10,727 nt of DNA from Armatimonadota bacterium (GTDB lineage Bacteria > Armatimonadota > Zipacnadia > Zipacnadales > UBA11051). The stretch covers positions 25,095-35,821 of the forward strand of contig DPJP01000435.1 in the NCBI GenBank assembly GCA_003542955.1. Direction: 5' to 3'. Below, one piece after another: positions 1 through 5,880 of the stretch. Within the stretch, counting starts at the first letter, position 1; every line of letters begins with the position of its first letter. The notes beneath the pieces are model-generated. The model was not told the DNA's origin. It saw only the letters and a list, made by a program, of their open reading frames with translations, and did not search any database. The position numbers and the translations under genes were made by a program.

Positions 1-12
1 CCCCGCCGGTGT

Positions 13-47
13 ATGCTGTTCGCCGTCCGCCGTTTGCCGTCCGCTGT
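13..47. repeat. Degenerate heptamer tandem repeat (consensus YYGCYGT)
   Basis: Five consecutive 7-base units can be read here: ATGCTGT at 13-19, TCGCCGT at 20-26, CCGCCGT at 27-33, TTGCCGT at 34-40 and CCGCTGT at 41-47. All end in GCYGT, and variation is confined mainly to the first two positions and one pyrimidine. The block sits in non-coding DNA just downstream of the stop codon of the minus-strand SDR gene. The repeat may continue past the left edge of the window. Its role is unknown; short heptamer arrays of this kind often arise by slippage in intergenic DNA. Confidence 0.6.
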
Positions 48-69
48 TCGGTGATCTACTCCCGCGTAC

Positions 70-1074
70 TCACGACCCGTACTTCGCCGCGATCTCGTCC
101 ATCCGGCGGTCGAAGGCCTCATCGATCACCTTGAACTCTGGGTTTTCCTCGTAGAACCGGATCGTGCGCTTGACGCCCTCGGCGAAGCGTGTCGTGCAGA
201 CGAACTCGGGCACCAGCGCCCGGACCTTGCTGCTGTCACACACAGCGTTATTGGCGAAGCTGATCAGCTTCTCCCCGAAGTCCCCGCCAAGCTCGAAGCC
301 CAGGTCATGCGCGGGCACATGGCAGAGCACCGGCGTCTCCCCCAACGCGTCGCCGACGAGTTCGGCCAGGCGGTTCCAAGTCAGGTACTCATCGGATGTG
401 ATGTGGAACGCCTCGCCGTATGCCGCCGGGTTGCCGCAGAGGCCAAGGAAGCCTTTCGCGAAGTCCTCGGTGTGGGTGACCGTGCACAGCGCGTTACCGT
501 CATCATGCATGAGCAGGGGCTTGCGCTGAAGAATGCGGCTGGCGATGGTCCAGGAGTACCTCTGGTGCGAGGGTCCCACCGGGTGGAGGATGCGCAGGCG
601 GTTGTAGGTGAAGGCCGGGCGGACGATGGTGTAGTCGAGGCCGCTGCTCTCATGCTCCGCCTGCAGACGCCGCTCGCAGAGGATCTTGTTGCGGCCGTAG
701 GACCAGAGCGTGTTGCCGACTATCGTGTTGGCCTCGGTGATGATCTCGCACTGGGCCCTGATTCTGTAGACCGCCACGGAGGAGATGAGGATGTACTGCC
801 GGCAGCGTTCGCCGAAGATGCCGAGGGTGTTCTCGAGTTGCTCAACGCCGTAGGAGAGGAAGTCGGCCACCACGTCGAACTCCATCCCCCCGAGCTTCTC
901 CCGTACCTCATCGGGCCGGGAGATATCCGCCTGGATGCAGTGCGCTCCCTCCGGGACGAACTCCGGCCGGTTGCCGCGGTTGAGCAGCCACAGCTCGATG
1001 TCATCCCTCGTTGCCGCCAGTGCGGCGATATCCCCGCTGATGCAGCCGGTGCCGCCTACCAGCATGATCCGCAT
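70..1074 (-). CDS. NAD-dependent epimerase/dehydratase family protein (extended SDR)
   Basis: This 334-residue cytoplasmic protein is predicted to be an NAD(P)-dependent sugar-nucleotide epimerase/dehydratase or related extended short-chain dehydrogenase/reductase. The N-terminus has a beta strand followed by the glycine-rich dinucleotide motif GGTGCIS (residues 7-13) and an NRG segment at 32-34 ending the second strand. ISSVAVY (97-103) is the usual strand before the active site, and Y126-G-R-N-K130 is the YxxxK catalytic pair. The reading frame is open a further 81 codons upstream, but that extension overlaps the preceding gene in another frame. The ATG at 1072-1074 starts directly at the Rossmann strand and has a GGGAGG ribosome binding site at 1082-1087, 7 nt away, so I chose it. 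It lies 2 bp downstream of the Gfo/Idh/MocA gene, so the two are almost certainly co-transcribed and coupled in translation. The substrate cannot be deduced; the family also includes atypical SDRs that bind RNA or lack catalysis, but here the YxxxK pair is intact. Confidence 0.9.
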   Translation of the reverse strand: MRIMLVGGTGCISGDIAALAATRDDIELWLLNRGNRPEFVPEGAHCIQADISRPDEVREKLGGMEFDVVADFLSYGVEQLENTLGIFGERCRQYILISSVAVYRIRAQCEIITEANTIVGNTLWSYGRNKILCERRLQAEHESSGLDYTIVRPAFTYNRLRILHPVGPSHQRYSWTIASRILQRKPLLMHDDGNALCTVTHTEDFAKGFLGLCGNPAAYGEAFHITSDEYLTWNRLAELVGDALGETPVLCHVPAHDLGFELGGDFGEKLISFANNAVCDSSKVRALVPEFVCTTRFAEGVKRTIRFYEENPEFKVIDEAFDRRMDEIAAKYGS

Positions 1075-1076
1075 AC

Positions 1077-2081
1077 TCAGCCCTCCCATGTGATGGGCCC
1101 GACGCAACCCGAGTCCATGGAGCGGAAGATCGCGTCGGTGATGATCTCCGTCTTTGTAGCACTCTCTATCGTGCAGACTGGCTCGCGGCCTGTAAGCACT
1201 GCGTCGACGAAGTCCTCGATCATCGGCAGATGCCAATTCTCGTGCGTGTGGGCCTCGATCTGCTCGAGGCCGGCTCCGGTCTTCTTCACCACCGGCCCGT
1301 TCGCATGCGGCGGCCACTGCGGCCAGTAGATGCGCCCCTCGGTCCCGAACAGCTCCAACTCGTGCCGAGTGCCGGGCGAGGTGCAGTTGAAGATGATCGT
1401 GAAGACCGCCCCGCCGGGGAAGCTCAGAACAACCGTGGCAAGCTCTTCGACATCATTCATCAGCTCAGTACTGATCGTGCTCCCGCACGCCATAGCCGTC
1501 GAGGGCATACCGAGGAAGCTCTGAGCGATGTCGATGAGGTAGAAGCCCAGCTCCTTGATCCTGCTGGAGCCCAGAGCCCGGCTGATCGGCGCATTGCCCG
1601 GATTGTGGTAGCCCGTCGAGTAGATGGCCCAGCCGCCCGTCAGCGTGCCGATCTCGCCGCGCCGGAGCATGGCCTCGGTCGCCTTGTACTGCTCTGAGAG
1701 CCGGCGGTAGTTCGAGCAGCTCGTGACGCGATCCGAACGTCGGGCCGCATCGAGCAGCCGCAGACACTCGGCGCCGTTGAGCCCCAGCGGCTTCTCGCAC
1801 AGCAGGTGCTTGCCCGCATCAAGCGCCGCGAGGCTCAACTCGATGTGTGTATGCTGCGGCGTGGCGATGTAGACGGCATCTGCGTCGCTGTCGGTCAGGG
1901 CTGCCGCATAGTCAGTGTAGACCTCGCCCGCGCCCAGCTTCGCCGCAAGCTGTTCCGCGCGCTCCCTGCTGATGTCGCACACCGCGACCACTGTGGAGTT
2001 CTCTACCTCCACAAGCGCCGGCCCTGCGCGCCGTGTGGCGATATCCCCTGCTCCGACCAGCAGCCACTTCACCTTATCCAT
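1077..2081 (-). CDS. Gfo/Idh/MocA family oxidoreductase
   Basis: This 334-residue protein is a predicted NAD(P)-dependent oxidoreductase of the glucose-fructose oxidoreductase / inositol 2-dehydrogenase / MocA family, which oxidises or reduces hydroxyl groups of sugars and cyclitols in the cytoplasm. Visible hallmarks are the Rossmann motif VGAGDIA (9-15), a D36 at the end of the second strand, ATPQHTH (73-79), CEKPLG (95-100) with the family's conserved EKP, and NYRR (124-127). The family's second catalytic motif (D-x-x-x-H) aligns with D184-I-A-Q-S188, so the usual histidine appears to be serine. The frame is open 17 codons further upstream. I chose the ATG at 2079-2081 because it begins right before the Rossmann strand (MDKVKWLLVGAG) and has AGGGAG at 2089-2094, 7 nt upstream. 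It is the first gene of a two-gene operon with the SDR. The substrate is unknown; a sugar or inositol derivative is the likely class. Confidence 0.92.
   Translation of the reverse strand: MDKVKWLLVGAGDIATRRAGPALVEVENSTVVAVCDISRERAEQLAAKLGAGEVYTDYAAALTDSDADAVYIATPQHTHIELSLAALDAGKHLLCEKPLGLNGAECLRLLDAARRSDRVTSCSNYRRLSEQYKATEAMLRRGEIGTLTGGWAIYSTGYHNPGNAPISRALGSSRIKELGFYLIDIAQSFLGMPSTAMACGSTISTELMNDVEELATVVLSFPGGAVFTIIFNCTSPGTRHELELFGTEGRIYWPQWPPHANGPVVKKTGAGLEQIEAHTHENWHLPMIEDFVDAVLTGREPVCTIESATKTEIITDAIFRSMDSGCVGPITWEG
1082..1087 (-). promoter_or_regulatory. Shine-Dalgarno of the SDR gene embedded in the upstream stop region
   Basis: On the minus strand GGGAGG is made by the Trp-Glu-Gly codons that precede the TGA of the Gfo/Idh/MocA gene. 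It lies 7 nt before the ATG of the SDR gene. This decides the SDR start and implies that the same ribosomes terminate and reinitiate. Confidence 0.7.
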
Positions 2082-2287
2082 CAGCCTGCTCCCTGCTCTC
2101 CCCGTGAGCGACCTGCCGCTTTCACGCCGCAATGCTTCCGCAGCACGGTCCCGTCGTCCTGCCGACCGACGCGCAAAGGAGGATGCCTCCGGCCCCGAGG
2201 CGAAGCTGCCCGGCGGCCCGGAGACCGTCCGGGGCCTGAAGATGGAGACGCCCGGTGGGCGCGGACAACTGCAGTCAGGGAGGAATC
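2082..2287. other. Divergent intergenic spacer between the oxidoreductase operon and the PHP pair
   Basis: These 206 bp separate the minus-strand Gfo/Idh/MocA operon from the plus-strand PHP genes and should hold both promoters. I find the two ribosome binding sites (2089-2094 minus; 2277-2283 plus) but no convincing -35/-10 pair. The DNA is very GC-rich. It holds 7-base inverted arms GGCCCCG (2191-2197) and CGGGGCC (2230-2236) and a short palindrome GGAGGATGCCTCC (2178-2190). Neither is long enough to name as an operator. Confidence 0.4.
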
Positions 2288-3052
2288 ATGCCATCACCCT
2301 ACGACTTTCACATCCACACCACACATCTCAAGTGCGCCAACGAGACGATGACCGTGCCGGCGCTGGTGGAGCGCTGTGAGGGCCTCGGCCTCGAGGCCAT
2401 CGCCATCACCGATCACCTCAACGCCCCGGAATTCATGCCAAAGCAGGACTTGATCAAGGCAGACCTCGAGCAGATCGACAGCCCGCTGAAGATCTACTTC
2501 GGTGTCGAGGTCAATGTGATCGACAAGGAGACGGGAGCCGTGTCGATCGACGAGGAGGAGCTCGCTTACGGCGGCTTCGACCCCGTCATCGGCGGCCCGC
2601 ACACCTCGTATCACGAGAAGCCGGACCAGGAATCCATCATTGACCTCCAGCATAGGCTGATGCTGGCCGTGCTGGCCAATCCGCTGGTCGAGGTGCTCGT
2701 GCACCCTTGGTGGTTCGCCGGAAGAGAGTTCCAGCCCGGCGGGCCGATGGAGTGGTTCACCAGCATGGAGCAGATTCCCGACTGGCACACCCGCGAAGTC
2801 GCCGATGCCGCGCTCAAGCACAAGAAGGCCATCGAGGCGAATCACTCCGCGATCTTCGCGGCAGGCCAGTACTCGGAGGCGTTCCGCGAGTCATACGCTC
2901 ACTACCTGGCCGAGATCGCCGGGCGCGGCGTGAAGATCAGCATCTCCACCGATGCCCATGACATCAACCGCCTCGACGGCATCCACGAGATGATGGGTAT
3001 TCTCGAGGGCGTCGGCATCACTCGCGAGCAGCTCTGGACGCCGGAGGTGTAG
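2288..3052 (+). CDS. PHP-domain metal-dependent hydrolase, copy A
   Basis: This 254-residue cytoplasmic protein is a predicted PHP-family (polymerase and histidinol phosphatase) metal-dependent hydrolase, probably a phosphoesterase. The metal-ligand motifs appear in the family order: D6-F-H8-I-H10, T41-D42-H43, FGVE74, GGPH105, VHP (H139), E183-A-N185 and D222-A-H224. No other domain is attached, and the length suits a free-standing PHP enzyme of the histidinol-phosphatase-like type. The frame is open to 2255, but the ATG at 2288 has AGGGAGG (2277-2283) 4 nt upstream, and the same MPSPYDFHIH start is used by the neighbouring paralogue. The paralogue follows 30 bp after this stop codon, so the pair is one transcription unit. 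Copy A has ISTDAHD at the last ligand motif, where copy B has the more typical GSDAHD. The true substrate cannot be told from sequence; histidinol phosphate is only one option, as no his genes are near. Confidence 0.9.
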   Translation: MPSPYDFHIHTTHLKCANETMTVPALVERCEGLGLEAIAITDHLNAPEFMPKQDLIKADLEQIDSPLKIYFGVEVNVIDKETGAVSIDEEELAYGGFDPVIGGPHTSYHEKPDQESIIDLQHRLMLAVLANPLVEVLVHPWWFAGREFQPGGPMEWFTSMEQIPDWHTREVADAALKHKKAIEANHSAIFAAGQYSEAFRESYAHYLAEIAGRGVKISISTDAHDINRLDGIHEMMGILEGVGITREQLWTPEV

Positions 3053-3073
3053 GCGACACACAGCATGCGGCAA

Positions 3074-3078
3074 GGAGG
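3074..3078 (+). promoter_or_regulatory. Shine-Dalgarno of PHP copy B, duplicated with the gene
   Basis: GGAGG followed by CATC and then ATG at 3083. Copy A has the same arrangement, GGAGG (2279-2283), AATC, ATG. The conserved 12-base context shows that the duplicated unit includes the ribosome binding site and fixes the start of both copies at MPSPYDFHIH. Confidence 0.7.
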
Positions 3079-3082
3079 CATC

Positions 3083-3847
3083 ATGCCCTCACCATACGAC
3101 TTCCACATCCACACAACGCATCTGAAATGCGCGAATGAGACGATGACCGTTCCGGCGCTGGTCGAGCGCTGCGAAAGCCTCGGCCTCGAGGCCATCGCCA
3201 TCACCGACCATCTCGATGCCCCGCAGTTCATGCCGAAGCATGATCTGATAGAGGCCGACCTGGCGCAGATCGACAGCCCGTTGAGAATCTACTTCGGTGT
3301 CGAGGTCAATGTCATCGACGCGGATACCGGCGCTGTGTCGATCGACGAGGAGCAGCTTGCCTACGGCGGCTTCGACCCCGTCATCGGCGGCCCGCACAGC
3401 TCGTACCACACCACGCGGGACAGGGAATCGATCATCGACCTCCAGCACAGGCTGATGCTGGCCGTGCTGGCCAATCCGCTGGTCGAGGTGCTCGTGCATC
3501 CGTGGTGGTTCGGCGGCGGCGAGTTCGCACCCGGTGGGCCGATGGAGTGGTTCACCAGCATGGAGCAGATCCCCGACTGGCACACCCGCGAACTCGCCGA
3601 TGCCGCGCTCAAACACAAGAAGGCCATCGAGGCGAACTACTCCGCGATCTTCGGCGCTCCCCAGTACAGCGAGAGCTTCCGTGAGAGCTACGCCGCGTAC
3701 CTGGCAGAGATTGCGCGACGCGGCGTGAGGATCAGTGTGGGCTCCGACGCACATGATATCAACAGCCTCGACGGGGTCCACCCGATGATGGAGGTCCTCG
3801 AGGGCGTCGGCATCACTCGCGAGCAGCTCTGGACGCCGGAGGTGTAG
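3083..3847 (+). CDS. PHP-domain metal-dependent hydrolase, copy B (tandem paralogue)
   Basis: This 254-residue PHP protein is co-linear with copy A without gaps. I count 34 residue differences, about 87% identity. All putative metal ligands are kept at the same positions: H8, H10, D42, H43, E74, H105, H139, E183, D222 and H224. The substitutions are mostly at surface-type positions, with clusters at about 109-114, 144-149, 191-198 and 219-221. The last cluster changes ISTDAHD to VGSDAHD next to the metal ligands, and N185-H186 becomes N185-Y186; both could alter substrate preference. The ATG at 3083 is chosen by the AAGGAGG site and by alignment with copy A. The frame is open to 3065, but those six extra codons are not shared with copy A. 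Both copies are intact, so neither looks like a pseudogene. Confidence 0.9.
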   Translation: MPSPYDFHIHTTHLKCANETMTVPALVERCESLGLEAIAITDHLDAPQFMPKHDLIEADLAQIDSPLRIYFGVEVNVIDADTGAVSIDEEQLAYGGFDPVIGGPHSSYHTTRDRESIIDLQHRLMLAVLANPLVEVLVHPWWFGGGEFAPGGPMEWFTSMEQIPDWHTRELADAALKHKKAIEANYSAIFGAPQYSESFRESYAAYLAEIARRGVRISVGSDAHDINSLDGVHPMMEVLEGVGITREQLWTPEV

Positions 3848-3873
3848 CGCGCGGGAGTTTGCAGGTCGCGCTA
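3845..3873. terminator. Possible hairpin between convergent genes
   Basis: Arms TAGCGCG (3845-3851, beginning with the stop codon of PHP copy B) and CGCGCTA (3867-3873) are perfect 7-bp inverted repeats around a 15-nt loop. The hairpin lies in the 52-bp gap between the PHP pair and the convergent pRiA4b ORF-3-like gene, a good place for a terminator. There is no U-tract on either strand, so intrinsic termination is doubtful. Confidence 0.3.
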
Positions 3874-3899
3874 ACGCCCACCGACGGCTTCCGGCGCCT

Positions 3900-4499
3900 T
3901 CACAGCTTCATCCGGCTGAGCCGCTCGTTGATTGCGTCGACGTCGACGGCATCCGGGTCGAGGGTATTATCTCCCCACCACTCGAGGTAGTCCTCATGCT
4001 CCGGGTGCTCCGGGTCGGCAATCGCTTCCAGCATGTCGTAGTAGCCCCAGAGGCCGCCGCAGTCCTCGGGCGGCGCCGCTCCCGCGGCCTCGATGCAAAC
4101 CGGGTACTTCATCTCCGGATCGCGTTCGAGCATCTTCTCGACCTTGATGTCATGGAGCCAGTCGTCGCCGAAGTCGTAGATGTACTGGAACTTGTTCCCC
4201 CTCTTCAGCCCCGACTCCGCAAGGGTGACTTCGGTCTCGTACGCGTCGATCGGGGGCTCAAACCCGTCGCTCTCGAAAACGTCATCGGGGTCGGGGTTGG
4301 GCAGGGTCTTGATGCGGAACTCGTGAAGATGCGAGTTGTCCCAGTTCAGGGAAAGCTGTATCACACCGTCAAGCGTCTCGAGGGTGATACTCGCGGGCAC
4401 GAGCACCCGCCGCCAGATGGGGGGATCGCTGTGCTTCAGGCTGATATGCAGTTGCCAGATGCTCCTCTCGACGCTCTCGACACCGCTCTTGCTTGCCAT
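3900..4499 (-). CDS. pRiA4b ORF-3-like family protein
   Basis: This 199-residue protein matches the plasmid pRiA4b ORF-3-like family (Pfam PRiA4_ORF3). The recognisable features are the beta strand IWQLHISLKHSDPPIWRR (14-31, with PPIWRR at 26-31), the W53-D-N-S-H-L-H-E-F61 motif, YDFGDDWLHDI (108-118) and the C-terminal PPEDCGG (143-149), all hallmarks of the family. The length is near the usual size for a single-domain member. Members occur on plasmids, beside insertion sequences and as solitary chromosomal genes; the biochemical function is not established. The start at 4497-4499 has a modest GAAGGTG sequence about 4 nt upstream and a better AAGGAG about 13 nt upstream. The gene stands alone, convergent to the PHP pair and divergent from the beta-helix gene. 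I see no transposase or terminal inverted repeats around it. Confidence 0.88.
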   Translation of the reverse strand: MASKSGVESVERSIWQLHISLKHSDPPIWRRVLVPASITLETLDGVIQLSLNWDNSHLHEFRIKTLPNPDPDDVFESDGFEPPIDAYETEVTLAESGLKRGNKFQYIYDFGDDWLHDIKVEKMLERDPEMKYPVCIEAAGAAPPEDCGGLWGYYDMLEAIADPEHPEHEDYLEWWGDNTLDPDAVDVDAINERLSRMKL

Positions 4500-4738
4500 G
4501 TCGCACCTTCAACTCCTTCTCCGGTCTCAGGCGATCGTCTCCCGCCTCGTCGGGTGGGAGCTTCCACGGGCGCACCCCATTTCCTGCATCCATGGTCGCC
4601 GGATTGAACCGTTTTCGCGCCCTGGAGGGAGGTCCCGCGCCCATCGTTGACGCAGTAGACACCACCGAGGCCGCCGCGGCGCCCTGTGTCTGCTCGGCGG
4701 GCGGCCCACATGCCACCGGAGTCAGTGGAGGTGCACCC
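4500..4738. other. Divergent intergenic spacer
   Basis: These 239 bp lie between the minus-strand pRiA4b ORF-3-like gene and the plus-strand beta-helix gene. They must hold promoters for both, but I find no pair of boxes that I trust; TTGACG at about 4647 has no matching -10 box. The frame of the beta-helix gene happens to be open back to 4493, but that stretch lacks a signal peptide or a ribosome binding site suggesting an earlier start. Confidence 0.35.
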
Positions 4739-5839
4739 ATGTCCTCGCAGATGCTTGCAGCAGTGCTCGGGCTACTTGTACTCGGTCTGTCGGCCCAGGC
4801 CGAGGGTCTCGCAATGCAGACATTCGCCGATCACGAGAGCATCGGCTGTGAGGCGAACCCAACCGGCAACCCCATCGGCGGCGGGGAGGGCTACGAGCCG
4901 ATTGTCACCTCCGGCGACTTCACCGTCACCAGCAAGGACGAACTGCTCGAGGCGTTCAAGCAGGCGAAGCCCGGGCAGGTAGTCTTCTTCCCCGACGGTG
5001 TCGAGATCGACCTCACAGGGATGCGCAATGTGGTGATCCCGGCAGGAGTGACACTCGCCGGCACGCGCGGGCTCAACGGCTCGCCCGGCGCACGCATCTT
5101 CACCACTCTCCGGGAGAGCCATACGCTGTTCAGCAGCGGCGGCGACGAGATACGCCTCACCGGCCTGCGCTTCCAGGGGGCCTTCGGCGGGACGGAGAAG
5201 GTCGCGGACCACTCCGGCTTCCTCGGCATCGGCCACTACGGGGCTGAGGTCGACAACTGCGAAATCTACGACTTCAACGTCTCGGGCATCGGGGTGGGAG
5301 CCGGCGCGATCCATGTGCGCATCCACCACAACTTCCTGCACAACATCCAGCGCTCCGGCTACGGTTACCCGGTCTCGACTAATACAAGCGACCTGCGCGT
5401 GATCGCCAACCGCTTCGACTACTGCCGCCACGCCATTGCCTCCAGCGGGACGCCCGGCGGCGGCTATGAGGCGGCCTGGAACCTCGTCGGCCCCAACGAG
5501 ATCGGCCACTCGTTCGACGTGCATGGCGGCAGCGACCGGGGCGACAACACCGACATCGCCGGCGACTGGACGCATGTGCACCACAACACCTTCCTGGGCA
5601 CAGTGGCGGCCGTCGGCATACGCGGCGTGCCGTCGCAGGGCGCGCTGATACACAACAACTGGTTCGTCGGCAGAACCCCGGACAAGGCCGTCTTCTCCAC
5701 CGCCAACACGAGGGTCTACAACAACATCCACGGGCCCGAGAAGACACCGCAGGAGCAGCCCTTCGAGTTCCTCGGTCGGCAGCCTGTGATGCGCCCGGAG
5801 GGCTTTGCCGATACGCTGCTGCCGACAACCGACCGCTGA
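4739..5839 (+). CDS. Secreted right-handed beta-helix protein, pectate-lyase-like
   Basis: This 366-residue protein has a signal peptide: an uncharged hydrophobic stretch from about residue 5 to 18 and an AQA|EG cleavage site near residue 21. It is unusual in having no Lys or Arg in the n-region. The mature part resembles a pectate-lyase-superfamily right-handed parallel beta-helix. It starts with SKDELLEAFKQAKPGQVVFFPDG (65-87) and VIPAGVTLAGTRG (99-111), typical N-terminal coils of such lyases. Repeated rungs follow: VRIHHNFLHNI (193-203), LRVIANRFDYCRHAI (219-233), THVHHNTFLGT (278-288) and ALIHNNWFVGR (302-312), each with asparagine-ladder residues. The expected role is binding or cleaving an extracellular, possibly uronate-containing polysaccharide, but I cannot identify catalytic residues, so the substrate is open. 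The ATG at 4739 is set by GGAGGTG (4727-4733) 5 nt upstream and by the signal peptide. The WD40 gene follows 41 bp later on the same strand. Confidence 0.85.
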   Translation: MSSQMLAAVLGLLVLGLSAQAEGLAMQTFADHESIGCEANPTGNPIGGGEGYEPIVTSGDFTVTSKDELLEAFKQAKPGQVVFFPDGVEIDLTGMRNVVIPAGVTLAGTRGLNGSPGARIFTTLRESHTLFSSGGDEIRLTGLRFQGAFGGTEKVADHSGFLGIGHYGAEVDNCEIYDFNVSGIGVGAGAIHVRIHHNFLHNIQRSGYGYPVSTNTSDLRVIANRFDYCRHAIASSGTPGGGYEAAWNLVGPNEIGHSFDVHGGSDRGDNTDIAGDWTHVHHNTFLGTVAAVGIRGVPSQGALIHNNWFVGRTPDKAVFSTANTRVYNNIHGPEKTPQEQPFEFLGRQPVMRPEGFADTLLPTTDR

Positions 5840-5868
5840 GCGAGCGGCCTGCACGACAACCGTCGCAT

Positions 5869-5874
5869 GGAGGG
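5869..5874 (+). promoter_or_regulatory. Shine-Dalgarno of the WD40 gene
   Basis: GGAGGG, 6 nt before the ATG at 5881. The site lies in the 41-bp gap after the beta-helix gene, which leaves little room for a separate promoter and supports co-transcription. Confidence 0.6.
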
Positions 5875-5880
5875 ACTGAT

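Larger units (their letters stand above)
2288..3847 (+). repeat. Tandem gene duplication (two 765 bp coding units, 795 bp period)
   Basis: The start codons of the two PHP genes are 795 bp apart, and the units align without indels through the whole coding region. Identical DNA tracts include 50 nt (2654-2703 with 3449-3498) and the last 51 nt of the genes (3002-3052 with 3797-3847). The first ~130 nt instead differ at many silent codon positions. A duplication followed by partial gene conversion would explain this mosaic. Confidence 0.85.

Noticed and set aside
307..1329. Long plus-strand open frame of 340 codons across the SDR gene.
   Set aside because: It lies antisense to a clearly recognised SDR gene, has no family features, and arises from the high GC content of the opposite strand.
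2191..2236. GGCCCCG / CGGGGCC inverted arms in the divergent spacer, considered as an operator or terminator.
   Set aside because: Seven-base GC-only arms 32 nt apart are expected by chance in DNA this GC-rich, and no promoter boxes sit around them.
2183..2239. An 18-codon open frame (ATG at 2183, stop TGA at 2237-2239) preceded by AAAGGAGG, as a possible leader peptide.
   Set aside because: The ribosome binding site touches the ATG with no spacing, the composition is just GC-rich Pro/Arg/Ala, and there is no regulatory stem linked to it.
2294..2845. Minus-strand open frames across the PHP genes (also 3089-3781), similar to each other.
   Set aside because: Their similarity simply reflects the duplicated PHP genes on the other strand; no recognisable domain or start signal.
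3900..4499. Possible insertion sequence around the pRiA4b ORF-3-like gene.
   Set aside because: I found no transposase, terminal inverted repeats or target duplications on either side.
4772..5854. Minus-strand 360-codon open frame across the beta-helix gene.
   Set aside because: Antisense shadow of a gene with a signal peptide and beta-helix repeats; composition is Val/Ala/Asp/Arg-rich without domain features.
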